DNA of 64,000 bases from Linyphia triangularis (Eukaryota > Arthropoda > Arachnida > Araneae > Linyphiidae). A program made the translations under genes and the position numbers. The notes below the pieces were generated by a model, which was not told where the DNA came from, ran no database searches, and worked only from the letters and a program-made list of their open reading frames with translations. Where the stretch lies: assembly GCA_963978545.1 (NCBI GenBank), contig OZ021722.1, positions 15,442,801 through 15,506,800 on the forward strand, in the 5' to 3' direction. Shown piece by piece: positions 24,685 to 38,252 of the stretch (positions are counted from its first letter, which is position 1; each line of letters opens with the position of its first letter).

Positions 24685-26419
24685 GCAATTTTATCGAAAA
24701 TACAATTCTACATTGAAATTACATGGCGGACTATTCAATGAATAATTGTTCAAAAAGTAAAATTTTCAAAATTTGTTCCGTTTGGTGATATTGAAGCTTA
24801 TATATAGGAGAATCTCCAATTCCAATTTTATAACACTCACTAAATAAGAAGTGGGTCTATAGTTGGTTCAAAATGTGCAATTTTCTCAAAAATAAGATTT
24901 CGCCATTGGAAACACATGACGGACTGTTCAATGAATTATTGTTCAAAAAGTAAAATTTTCAAAATTTTTTCCGGTTTGTGATATTAAAGCTTATATATAG
25001 GAGAATCTCCAATTCCAATTTTATAACACTCACTAAATAAAAAGTGGGTCTATAGTTGGTTCAAAATGTGCAAATTTCTCAAAAATAAAATTTCCCCATT
25101 GAAAACACATGGCGGACTGTTCAATGAATTATTGTTCAAAAAGTAAAATTTTCAAAATTTTTTCCGGTTTGTGATATCGAAGCTCATATATAGGAGAATC
25201 TCGAATTTGAATTTTATAACACTCACTAAATAAGAAGTGGGTCTAAAGTTGTTTTAAAAAGTGCGATTTTCTCAAAAATAAGATTTCGCCATTGAAAACA
25301 CATGACGGACTATTCAATGAATAATTTTTTAAAAAGTAAAATTTTCAAAATTTGTTCCGGTGTGTGATATTGAAGCTTATATATAGGAGAATCTCCAATT
25401 CCAATTTTATAACACTCACTAAATAAGAAGCGGGTCTATAGTTGGTTCAAAATGTGCAATTTTCTCAAAAATAAAATTTCACAATTGAAAACACATGGCG
25501 GACTGTTCAATGAATTATTGTTCAAAAAGTAAAATTTTCAAAATTTGTTCCGGTTTGTGATATTGAAGCTTATATATAGGAGAATCTCCAATTCCAATTT
25601 TATAACACTCACTAAATAAGAAGTGGGTCTATAGTTGGTTCAAAATGTGCAAATTTCTCAAAAATAAGATTTCGCCATTGGAAACACATGACGGACTATT
25701 CAATGAATAATTTTTCAAAAAGTAAAATATTCAAAATTTGTTCCGGTGTGTGATATTGAAGCTTATATATAGGAGAATCTCCAATTTCAATTTTATAACA
25801 CTCACTAAATAAGAAGTGGGTCTAAAGTTGTTCCAAAAAGTGCAATTTTCTAAAAAATAGAATTTCCCTATTGAAAACACATGGCGGACTGTTCAATGAA
25901 TTATTGTTCAAAAAGTAAAATTTTCAAAAATTTTTCCGGTTTGTGAAATTGAAGCTCATATATAGGAGAATCTCGAATTTGAATTTTATAACACTCACTA
26001 AATAAGATGTGGGTCTATAGTTGGTTCAAAATGTGCAATTTTCTCAAAAATAAGATTTCGCCATTGGAAACACATGACGGACTATTCAATGAATAATTTT
26101 TCAAAAAGTAAAATTTTCAAAATTTGTTCCGGTGTGTGATATTGAAGCTTATATATAGGAGAATCTCCAATTTCAATTTTATAACACTCACTAAATAAGA
26201 AGTGGGTCTAAAGTTGTTCCAAAAAGTGCAATTTTCTAAAAAATAAAATTTCCCCATTGAAAACACATGGCGGACTGTTCAATGAATTATTGTTCAAAAA
26301 GTAAAATTTTCAAAAAATTTTCCGGTTTGTGATATTGAAGCTCATATATAGGAGAATCTCCTATTCGAATTTTATAACACTAACTAAATAAGAAGTGGGT
26401 CTAAAGTTGGTCCTAAAAA
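24685..26419 (-). repeat. Block X, copy 3
   Basis: 1735 bp, same monomer order as copy 2. Private variant GTTGTTTTAAAAAG near 25250. Confidence 0.9.
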
Positions 26420-27120
26420 TTGAACTTTCAAAATTTTCGTTTAAAATTTTTCCCATGTTAACAGTATGGAAAATTTCACACTTCTAAAATTTTACAATCA
26501 TTTTGCAACTAGGGTAACAGAAATTGTCATCCGAATCGATTTCCACATTCAAGTGGTAATTAAAATGAAATATTACTTCTCAAAATTCGGTATTGCCAAA
26601 AAATCTTTATATCCCTTTGAATATACATTAAACTTACCAATCCTTAGGCAATTTTCCAATTCTCAATTTTCGAATTTTAACCTTAATTGGTAGCCTGGGA
26701 TAATAAAAGTCATCTTTCGATTTCTTTCTGATCATCAATTTGCTCATGAAATATTATTTTAGTACACAATATCGAAGCAATGCTACGTAAAATAAAGCCT
26801 CAAAACAGTTTCAGAGCGCTTTCGTTTCAAAATTTCAACTTCTCATAGAGCTATTCAAAAATAGTTTTTTTTGCCAAAATTTTGAAATTTGTTTGATTTT
26901 TAATGTGTTTTTGAATAAAAAAACACAATTTGGAACCATTTGTTAAAAATGAAATTTTCCATTCAAATACACTCAAAACTGAAATATTTCAAGATTTTCG
27001 AATTTTTGAATTTTGAATTGAATTTTTTATGTTTAGAATACTTTTTTTTAATTAAAATTTGGTACAAGAATAACTATAAAACATATATTCAACTGCAATT
27101 CGCAATTTGAAAGCATTTGA
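26420..27120 (-). repeat. Long-unit insert R5, subtype A
   Basis: 701 bp, same subtype A indels as R3, 6460 bp downstream of it. The A-Y-B-X segment is tandemly duplicated here. Chance frame at 26466-26693. Confidence 0.92.
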
Positions 27121-30100
27121 GCAATTTTCTCGAAAATACAATTCCTTATTGAAATCACATGGCGGACTATTCAATGAATAATTGTTCAAAAATTAAAATT
27201 TTCAAAATTTTTTCCCGTTTGTGATATTGAAACTTATATATAGGAGAATATCCAATTTCAATTTTATAACACTCACTAAATAAGAACCGGGTCTATAGTT
27301 GGTTCAAAATGTGCAATTTTCTCAAAAATAAAATTTCACAATTGAAAACAAATGCCGGACTGTTCAATGAATTATTGTTCAAAAAGTAAAATTTTCAAAA
27401 TTTGTTCCGGTGTGTGATATTGAAGCTTATATATAGGAGAATCTCCAATTCCAATTTTATAACACTCACTAAATAAGAAGTGGGTCTATAGTTGGTTCAA
27501 AATGTGCAAATTTCTCAAAAATAAAATTTCCCCATTGAAAACACATGGCGGACTGTTCAATGAATTATTGTTAAAAAAGTAAAATTTTCAAAATTTTTTC
27601 CGGTTTGTGATATCGAAGCTCATATATAGGAGAATCTCGAATTTGAATTTTATAACACTCACTAAATAAGAAGTGAGTCTAAAGTTGTTCCAAAAAGTGC
27701 AATTTTCTAAAAAATAAAATTTCCCCATTGAAAACACATGGCGGACTGTTCAATGAATTATTGTTCAAAAAATAAAATTTTCAAAATTTTTTCCGGTTTG
27801 TGATATTGAAGCTCATATAGAGGAGAATCTCGAATTTGAATTTTATAACACTCACTAAATAAGAAGGGGGTCTAAAATTGTTCCAAAAAGTGCAATTTTC
27901 TCAAAAATAAGATTTCGCCATTGGAAACACATGACGGACTATTCAATGAATAATTTTTCAAAAAGTAAAATTTTCCAAATTTGTTCCGGTGTGTGATATT
28001 GAAGCTTATATATAGGAGAATCTCCAATTCCAATTTTATAACACTCACTGAATAAGAAGCGGGTCTATAGTTGGTTCAAAATGTGCAATTTTCTCAAAAA
28101 TAAAATTTCACAATTGAAAACACATGGCGGACTGTTCAATGAATTATTGTTCAAAAAGTAAAAATTTCAAAATTTGTTCCGGTGTGTGATATTGAAGCTT
28201 ATATATAGGAGAATCTCCAATTCCAATTTTATAACACTCACTAAATAATATGTGGGTCTATAGTTGGTTCAAAATGTGCAAATTTCTCAAAAATAAAATT
28301 TCCCCATTGAAAACGCATGGCGGACTGTTCAATGAATTATTGTTCAAAAAGTAAAATTTTCAAAATTTTTTCCGGTTTGTGATATCGAAGCTCATATATA
28401 GGAGAATCTCGAATTTGAATTTTATAACACTCACTAAATAAGAAGTGGGTCTAAAGTTGATCCAAAAAGTGCAATTTTCTCAAAAATAAGATTTCGCCAT
28501 TGGAAACACATGACGGACTATTCAATGAATAATTTTTCAAAAAGTAAAATTTTCAAAATTTGTTCCGGTGTGTGATATTGAAGCTTATATATAGGAGAAT
28601 CTCCAATTCCAATTTTATAACACTCACTAAATAAGAAGCGGGTCTATAGTTGGTTCAAAATGTGCAATTTTCTCAAAAATAAAATTTCACAATTGAAAAC
28701 ACATGGCGGACTGTTCAATGAATTATTGTTCAAAAAGTAAAATTTTCAAAATTTGTTCCGATGTGTGATATTGAAGCTTATATATAGGAGAATCTCCAAT
28801 TCCAATTTTATAACACTCACTAAATAAGAAGTGGGTCTATACTTGGTTCAAAATGTGCAAATTTCTCAAAAATAAAATTTCCCCATTGAAAACACATGGC
28901 GGACTGTTCAATGAATTATTTTTCAAAAAGTAAAATTTTCAAAATTTTTTCCGGTTTGTGATATTAAAGCTCATATATAAGAGAATCTCGAATTTGAATT
29001 TTATAACACTCACTAAATAAGAAGTGGGTCTAAAGATGTTCCAAAAAGTGCAATTTTCTCAAAAATAAGATTTCGAAATTGGAAACACATGACGGACTAT
29101 TCAATGAATAATTTTTCAAAAAGTAAAATTTTCAAAATTTGTTCCGGTGTGTGATATTGAAGCTTATATATAGGAGAATCTCCAATTCCAATTTTATAAC
29201 ACTCACTAAATAAGAAGCGGGTCTATAGTTGGTTCAAAATGTGCAATTTTCTCAAAAGTAAAATTCCCCACATTGAATTTTTTCCCCCAAAAAGCAATTT
29301 TCACGAAAATACAATTCCCCCATTGAAAACACATGGCGAAATATTCAATGAATTATTGATCAAAAAGTAAAATTTTCCAAAATTTTTCCCTTTTTTTATA
29401 TTGAAGCTCATATATAGGAGAATCTCCAATTCAAATTTTATAACACTCACTAAATAAGAAGTGTGTCTAAAGTTGGTCCAAAAAGCAATTTTCACGAAAA
29501 TAAAATTCCCTCATTGAAAACACATGGCGGACTATTCAATGAATTATTGTTCAAAAAGTAAAATTTTCAAAATTTTTTCCCGTTTTTGATATTGAAGCTT
29601 ATATATAGGAGAATCTCTAATTCCAATTTTATAACACTCACTAAATAAGAAGTGGGTTTAAAGTTGGTCCAAAAAATGCAATTTTCTCAAAAGTAAAACT
29701 CCCCAATTGAAAACACATGGCGGACTTTTCAATGAATTATTGTTCAAAAAGTAAAATTTTCAAAATTGTTCCCATTTTTTATATTGAAGCTCATACATAA
29801 GAAAATCTCCAATTCGAATTTTATAACACTCACTAAATAAGAAGTGGGTCTAAATATAGTCCAAAAAGCAATTTTCTCGAAAATACAATTCCCTCATTGA
29901 AAACACATGGCGGACTATTCAATAAATTATTGTTCAAAAAGTAAAATTTTCAAAATTTTTTCCCGTTTGTGATATTGAATCTTATATATAGGAGAGTCTC
30001 TAATTCCAATTTTATAACACTCACTAAATCAGAAGTGGGTCTAAAGTTTGTCCAAAAAGTGCAATTTTCTCAAAAATAAAATTCCCCCATTGAAAACACA

Positions 30101-30445
30101 TGGCGGACTGTTCAATGAATTATTGTTCAAAAAGTAAAATTTTCAAAATTTGTTCCGGTTGGTGATATTGAAGCTTATATATAGGAGAATCTCCAATTCC
30201 AATTTTATAACACTCACTAAATAAGAAGTGGGTCTATACTTGGTTCAAAATGTGCAAATTTCTCAAAAATAAAATTTCCCCATTGAAAACACATGGCGGA
30301 CTGTTCAATGAATTATTTTTCAAAAAGTAAAATTTTCAAAATTTTTTCCTGTTTGTGATATTGAAGCTCATATGTAGGAGAATCTCATATTCGAATTTTA
30401 TAACACTCACTAAATAAGAAGTGGGTCTAAAGTTGGTCCTAAAAA
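27121..30445 (-). repeat. Block Y, copy 2 (full length)
   Basis: 3325 bp, same order as copy 1, including the out-of-register join (near 29279) and four divergent monomers to about 30149. Private changes include AATAATATGTGGG near 28245 and TATGTAGG near 30372. Confidence 0.9.
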
Positions 30446-31143
30446 TTGAACTTTCAAAATTTTCGTGTAAAATTTTTCCCATGTTAACAGTATGGAAAAT
30501 TTCACACTTCTAAATTTTCAAAATTTTACAATCATTTTGCAACTAGGTAACAGAAATTGTCATCCGAATCGATTTCCACATTCAAGTGGTTATTAAAATG
30601 AAATTTTACTTCTCAAAAGTCGGTTATTGCCAAAAAAATCTTTATATCCCTTTGAATATACATTAAACTTACCAATCCTTAGGCAATTTTCCAATTCTCA
30701 ATTTTCGAATTTTAACCTTAATTTGTAGCCTAGGATAATAAAAGTCATCTTTCGATTTCTTTCTGATCATCAATTTGCTCATGAAATATTATTTTAGTAC
30801 ACAATATCTAAGCAATGCTACGTAAAATAAAGTCTCAAAACAGTTTCTGAGCGCTTTCGTTTCAAAATTTCAACTTCTCATAGAGCAATTCAAAAATAGT
30901 TTTTTTTGCCAAAATTTTGAAATTTGTTTGATTTTTAATGTGTTTTTGAATAAAAAAACACGATTTGGAACCATTTGTTAAAAATGAAATTTTCCATTCA
31001 AATACACTCAAAACTGAAATATTTCAAGATTTTCGAAAAATTGAATTTTTTATTTTTAGAATACTTTTTTTTAATTAAAATTTGTTACAAGAATAACTAT
31101 AAAACATATATCCAACTGCAATTCGCAATTTGAAAGCATTTGA
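30446..31143 (-). repeat. Long-unit insert R6, subtype B
   Basis: 698 bp with all subtype B marks. Private change ATATCTAAGC near 30806. Confidence 0.92.
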
Positions 31144-32878
31144 GCAATTTTATCGAAAATACAATTCTACATTGAAATTACATGGCGGACTATTCAATGA
31201 ATAATTGTTCAAAAAGTAAAATTTTCAAAATTTGTTCCGTTTGGTGATATTGAAGCTTATATATAGGAGAATCTCCAATTCCAATTTTATAACACTCACT
31301 AAATAAGAAGTGGGTCTATAGTTGGTTCAAAATGTGCAATTTTCTCAAAAATAAGATTTCGCCATTGGAAACACATGACGGACTGTTCAATGAATTATTG
31401 TTCAAAAAGTAAAATTTTCAAAATTTTTTCCGGTTTGTGATATTAAAGCTTATATATAGGAGAATCTCCAATTCCAATTTTATAACACTCACTAAATAAA
31501 AAGTGGGTCTATAGTTGGTTCAAAATGTGCAAATTTCTCAAAAATAAAATTTCCCCATTGAAAACACATGGCGGACTGTTCAATGAATTATTGTTCAAAA
31601 AGTAAAATTTTCAAAATTTTTTCCGGTTTGTGATATCGAAGCTCATATATAGGAGAATCTCGAATTTGAATTTTATAACACTCACTAAATAAGAAGTGGG
31701 TCTAAAGTTGTTCCAAAAAGTGCGATTTTCTCAAAAATAAGATTTCGCCATTGAAAACACATGACGGACTATTCAATGAATAATTTTTCAAAAAGTAAAA
31801 TTTTCAAAATTTGTTCCGGTGTGTGATATTGAAGCTTATATATAGGAGAATCTCCAATTCCAATTTTATAACACTCACTAAATAAGAAGCGGGTCTATAG
31901 TTGGTTCAAAATGTGCAATTTTCTCAAAAATAAAATTTCACAATTGAAAACACATGGCGGACTGTTCAATGAATTATTGTTCAAAAAGTAAAATTTTCAA
32001 AATTTGTTCCGGTTTGTGATATTGAAGCTTATATATAGGAGAATCTCCAATTCCAATTTTATAACACTCACTAAATAAGAAGTGGGTCTATAGTTGGTTC
32101 AAAATGTGCAAATTTCTCAAAAATAAGATTTCGCCATTGGAAACACATGACGGACTATTCAATGAATAATTTTTCAAAAAGTAAAATATTCAAAATTTGT
32201 TCTGGTGTGTGATATTGAAGCTTATATATAGGAGAATCTCCAATTTCAATTTTATAACACTCACTAAATAAGAAGTGGGTCTAAAGTTGTTCCAAAAAGT
32301 GCAATTTTCTAAAAAATAGAATTTCCCTATTGAAAACACATGGCGGACTGTTCAATGAATTATTGTTCAAAAAGTAAAATTTTCAAAAATTTTTCCGGTT
32401 TGTGAAATTGAAGCTCATATATAGGAGAATCTCAAATTTGAATTTTATAACACTCACTAAATAAGATGTGGGTCTATAGTTGGTTCAAAATGTGCAATTT
32501 TCTCAAAAATAAGATTTCGCCATTGGAAACACATGACGGACTATTCAATGAATAATTTTTCAAAAAGTAAAATTTTCAAAATTTGTTCCGGTGTGTGATA
32601 TTGAAGCTTATATATAGGAGAATCTCCAATTTCAATTTTATAACACTCACTAAATAAGAAGTGGGTCTAAAGTTATTCCAAAAAGTGCAATTTTCTAAAA
32701 AATAAAATTTCCCCATTGAAAACACATGGCGGACTGTTCAATGAATTATTGTTCAAAAAGTAAAATTTTCAAAAAATTTTCCGGTTTGTGATATTGAAGC
32801 TCATATATAGGAGAATCTCCTATTCGAATTTTATAACACTAACTAAATAAGAAGTGGGTCTAAAGTTGGTCCTAAAAA
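31144..32878 (-). repeat. Block X, copy 4
   Basis: 1735 bp. It carries TTGTTCTGGTGTG near 32200 and TCTCAAATTTG near 32430. Both recur in the X-derived part before R13, and the second also before R16, which helps trace duplications. Confidence 0.9.
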
Positions 32879-33576
32879 TTGAACTTTCAAAATTTTCGTT
32901 TAAAATTTTTCCCATGTTAACAGTATGGAAAATTTCACACTTCTAAATTTTCAAAATTTTACAATCATTTTGCAACTAGGGTAACAGAAATTGTCATCCG
33001 AATCGATTTCCACATTCAAGTGGTAATTAAAATGAAATTTTACTTCTCAAAATTCGGTTATTGCCAAAAAATCTTTATATCCCTTTGAATATACATTAAA
33101 CTTACCAATCCTTAGGCAATTTTCCAATTCTCAATTTTCGAATTTTAACCTTAATTGGTAGCCTAGGATAATAAAAGTCATCTTTCGATTTCTTTCTGAT
33201 CATCAATTTGCTCATGAAATATTATTTTAGTACACAATATCGAAGCAATGCTACGTAAAATAAAGCCTCAAAACAGTTTCTGAGCGCTTTCGTTTCAAAA
33301 TTTCAACTTCTCGTAGAGCTATGCAAAAATAGTTTTTTTTGCCAAAATTTTGAAATTTGTTTGATTTTTAATGTGTTTTTGAATAAAAAAACACAATTTG
33401 GAACCATTTGTTAAAAATGAAATTTTCCATTCAAATACACTCAAAACTGAAATATTTCAAGATTTTCGAAAAATTGAATTTTTTATTTTTAGAATACTTT
33501 TTTTTAATTAAAATTTGTTACAAGAATAACTATAAAACATATATCCAACTGCAATTCGCAATTTGAAAGCATTTGA
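32879..33576 (-). repeat. Long-unit insert R7, chimera of C and B
   Basis: 698 bp. Its first part is subtype C (GTGGTAATTAAAATG, CTCGTAGAGCTATGC, ACACAATTTGG). Its far end is subtype B (TTTGTTACAAG, TTTTATCG). The switch lies between about 33395 and 33520. Confidence 0.85.
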
Positions 33577-35311
33577 GCAATTTTATCGAAAATACAATTC
33601 TACATTGAAATTACATGGCGGACTATTCAATGAATAATTGTTCAAAAAGTAAAATTTTCAAAATTTGTTCCGTTTGGTGATATTGAAGCTTATATATAGG
33701 AGAATCTCCAATTCCAATTTTATAACACTCACTAAATAAGAAGTGGGTCTATAGTTGGTTCAAAATGTGCAATTTTCTCCAAAATAAGATTTCGCCATTG
33801 GAAACACATGACGGACTGTTCAATGAATTATTGTTCAAAAAGTAAAATTTTCAAAATTTTTTCCGGTTTGTGATATTAAAGCTTATATATAGGAGAATCT
33901 CCAATTCCAATTTTATAACACTCACTAAATAAAAAGTGGGTCTATAGTTGGTTCAAAATGTGCAAATTTCTCAAAAATAAAATTTCCCCATTGAAAACAC
34001 ATGGCGGACTGTTCAATGAATTATTGTTCAAAAAGTAAAATTTTCAAAATTTTTTCCGGTTTGTGATATCGAAGCTCATATATAGGAGAATCTCGAATTT
34101 GAATTTTATAACACTCACTAAATAAGAAGTGGGTCTAAAGTTGTTCCAAAAAGTGCGATTTTCTCAAAAATAAGATTTCGCCATTGAAAACACATGACGG
34201 ACTATTCAATGAATAATTTTTTAAAAAGTAAAATTTTCAAAATTTGTTCCGGTGTGTGATATTGAAGCTTATATATAGGAGAATCTCCAATTCCAATTTT
34301 ATAACACTCACTAAATAAGAAGCGGGTCTATAGTTGGTTCAAAATGTGCAATTTTCTCAAAAATAAAATTTCACAATTGAAAACACATGGCGGACTGTTC
34401 AATGAATTATTGTTCAAAAAGTAAAATTTTCAAAATTTGTTCCGGTTTGTGATATTGAAGCTTATATATAGGAGAATCTCCAATTCCAATTTTATAACAC
34501 TCACTAAATAAGAAGTGGGTCTATAGTTGGTTCAAAATGTGCAAATTTCTCAAAAATAAGATTTCGCCATTGGAAACACATGACGGACTATTCAATGAAT
34601 AATTTTTCAAAAAGTAAAATATTCAAAATTTGTTCCGGTGTGTGATATTGAAGCTTATATATAGGAGAATCTCCAATTTCAATTTTATAACACTCACTAA
34701 ATAAGAAGTGGGTCTAAAGTTGTTCCAAAAAGTGCAATTTTCTAAAAAATAGAATTTCCCTATTGAAAACACATGGCGGACTGTTCAATGAATTATTGTT
34801 CAAAAAGTAAAATTTTCAAAAATTTTTCCGGTTTGTGAAATTGAAGCTCATATATAGGAGAATCTCGAATTTGAATTTTATAACACTCACTAAATAAGAT
34901 GTGGGTCTATAGTTGGTTCAAAATGTGCAATTTTCTCAAAAATAAGATTTCGCCATTGGAAACACATGACGGACTATTCAATGAATAATTTTTCAAAAAG
35001 TAAAATTTTCAAAATTTGTTCCGGTGTGTGATATTGAAGCTTATATATAGGAGAATCTCCAATTTCAATTTTATAACACTCACTAAATAAGAAGTGGGTC
35101 TAAAGTTGTTCCAAAAAGTGCAATTTTCTAAAAAATAAAATGTCCCCATTGAAAACACATGGCGGACTGTTCAATGAATTATTGTTCAAAAAGTAAAATT
35201 TTCAAAAAATTTTCCGGTTTGTGATATTGAAGCTCATATATAGGAGAATCTCCTATTCGAATTTTATAACACTAACTAAATAAGAAGTGGGTCTAAAGTT
35301 GGTCCTAAAAA
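33577..35311 (-). repeat. Block X, copy 5
   Basis: 1735 bp. Private variants TTCTCCAAAATAAG near 33776 and AAAATGTCCCC near 35140. The latter recurs before R14. Confidence 0.9.
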
Positions 35312-36012
35312 TTGAACTTTCAAAATTTTCGTTTAAAATTTTTCCCATGTTAACAGTATGGAAAATTTCACACTTCTAAAATTTTACAATCATTTTGCAA
35401 CTAGGGTAACAGAAATTGTCATCCGAATCGATTTCCACATTCAAGTGGTAATTAAAATGAAATATTACTTCTCAAAATTCGGTATTGCCAAAAAATCTTT
35501 ATATCCCTTTGAATATACATTAAACTTACCAATCCTTAGGCAATTTTCCAATTCTCAATTTTCGAATTTTAACCTTAATTGGTAGCCTGGGATAATAAAA
35601 GTCACCTTTCGATTTCTTTCTGATCATCAATTTGCTCATGAAATATTATTTTAGTACACAATATCGAAGCAATGCTACGTAAAATAAAGCCTCAAAACAG
35701 TTTCAGAGCGCTTTCGTTTCAAAATTTCAACTTCTCATAGAGCTATTCAAAAATAGTTTTTTTTGCCAAAATTTGTAAATTTGTTTGATTTTTAATGTGT
35801 TTTTGAATAAAAAAACACAATTTGGAACCATTTGTTAAAAATGAAATTTTCCATTCAAATACACTCAAAACTGAAATATTTCAAGATTTTCGAATTTTTG
35901 AATTTTGAATTGAATTTTTTATGTTTAGAATACTTTTTTTTAATTAAAATTTGGTACAAGAATAACTATAAAACATATATTCAACTGCAATTCGCAATTT
36001 GAAAGCATTTGA
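35312..36012 (-). repeat. Long-unit insert R8, subtype A
   Basis: 701 bp with subtype A marks plus GTCACCTTTCG near 35604 and AAAATTTGTAAATTTG near 35775, both shared only with R14. Chance frame at 35358-35585. Confidence 0.92.
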
Positions 36013-37554
36013 GCAATTTTCTCGAAAATACAATTCCTTATTGAAATCACATGGCGGACTATTCAATGAATAATTGTTCAAAAATTAAAATTTTCAAAAT
36101 TTTTTCCCGTTTGTGATATTGAAACTTATATATAGGAGAATATCCAATTTCAATTTTATAACACTCACTAAATAAGAACCGGGTCTATAGTTGGTTCAAA
36201 ATGTGCAATTTTCTCAAAAATAAAATTTCACAATTGAAAACAAATGCCGGACTGTTCAATGAATTATTGTTCAAAAAGTAAAATTTTCAAAATTTGTTCC
36301 GGTGTGTGATATTGAAGCTTATATATAGGAGAATCTCCAATTCCAATTTTATAACACTCACTAAATAAGAAGTGGGTCTATAGTTGGTTCAAAATGTGCA
36401 AATTTCTCAAAAATAAAATTTCCCCATTGAAAACACATGGCGGACTGTTCAATGAATTATTGTTAAAAAAGTAAAATTTTCAAAATTTTTTCCGGTTTGT
36501 GATATCGAAGCTCATATATAGGAGAATCTCGAATTTGAATTTTATAACACTCACTAAATAAGAAGTGAGTCTAAAGTTGTTCCAAAAAGTGCAATTTTCT
36601 AAAAAATAAAATTTCCCCATTGAAAACACATGGCGGACTGTTCAATGAATTATTGTTCAAAAAATAAAGTTTTCAAAATTTTTTCCGGTTTGTGATATTG
36701 AAGCTCATATAGAGGAGAATCTCGAATTTGAATTTTATAACACTCACTAAATAAGAAGGGGGTCTAAAATTGTTCCAAAAAGTGCAATTTTCTCAAAAAT
36801 AAGATTTCGCCATTGGAAACACATGACGGACTATTCAATGAATAATTTTTCAAAAAGTAAAATTTTCCAAATTTGTTCCGGTGTGTGATATTGAAGCTTA
36901 TATATAGGAGAATCTCCAATTCCAATTTTATAACACTCACTGAATAAGAAGCGGGTCTATAGTTGGTTCAAAATGTGCAATTTTCTCAAAAATAAAATTT
37001 CACAATTGAAAACACATGGCGGACTGTTCAATGAATTATTGTTCAAAAAGTAAAATTTTCAAAATTTGTTCCGGTGTGTGATATTGAAGCTTATATATAG
37101 GAGAATCTCCAATTCCAATTTTATAACACTCACTAAATAAGATGTGGGTCTATAGTTGGTTCAAAATGTGCAAATTTCTCAAAAATAAAATTTCCCCATT
37201 GAAAACGCATGGCGGACTGTTCAATGAATTATTGTTCAAAAAGTAAAATTTTCAAAATTTTTTCCGGTTTGTGATATCGAAGCTCATATATAGGAGAATC
37301 TCGAATTTGAATTTTATAACACTCACTAAATAAGAAGTGGGTCTAAAGTTGTTCCAAAAAGTGCAATTTTCTCAAAACTAAGATTTCGCCATTGGAAACA
37401 CATGACGGACTATTCAATGAATAATTTTTCAAAAAGTAAAATTTTCAAAATTTGTTCCGGTGTGTGATATTGAAGCTCATATATAGGAGAATCTCATATT
37501 CGAATTTTATAACACTCACTAAATAAGAAGTGGGTCTAAAGTTGGTCCTAAAAA
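36013..37554 (-). repeat. Block Y, copy 3, with internal deletion
   Basis: 1542 bp. Starts as Y (ACCGGG, GAGTC and GGGGGTC monomers) but jumps at 37462-37476 straight to the Y end (GCTCATATATAGG, ATCTCATATTCG). About 1783 bp are missing: nine monomers plus the 50-bp extra segment, so all divergent monomers are lost. Confidence 0.88.
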
Positions 37555-38252
37555 TTGAACTTTCAAAATTTTCGTGTAAAATTTTTCCCATGTTAACAGT
37601 ATGGAAAATTTCACACTTCTAAATTTTCAAAATTTTACAATCATTTTGCAACTAGGTAACAGAAATTGTCATCCGAATCGATTTCCACATTCAAGTGGTT
37701 ATTAAAATGAAATTTTACTTCTCAAAAGTCGGTTATTGCCAAAAAAATCTTTATATCCCTTTGAATATACATTAAACTTACCAATCCTTAGGCAATTTTC
37801 CAATTCTCAATTTTCGAATTTTAACCTTAATTTGTAGCCTAGGATAATAAAAGTCATCTTTCGATTTCTTTCTGATCATCAATTTGCTCATGAAATATTA
37901 TTTTAGTACACAATATCGAAGCAATGCTACGTAAAATAAAGTCTCAAAACAGTTTCTGAGCGCTTTCGTTTCAAAATTTCAACTTCTCATAGAGCAATTC
38001 AAAAATAGTTTTTTTTGCCAAAATTTTGAAATTTGTTTGATTTTTAATGTGTTTTTGAATAAAAAAACACGATTTGGAACCATTTGTTAAAAATGAAATT
38101 TTCCATTCAAATACACTCAAAACTGAAATATTTCAAGATTTTCGAAAAATTGAATTTTTTATTTTTAGAATACTTTTTTTTAATTAAAATTTGTTACAAG
38201 AATAACTATAAAACATATATCCAACTGCAATTCGCAATTTGAAAGCATTTGA
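37555..38252 (-). repeat. Long-unit insert R9, subtype B
   Basis: 698 bp with all subtype B marks. Confidence 0.92.
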
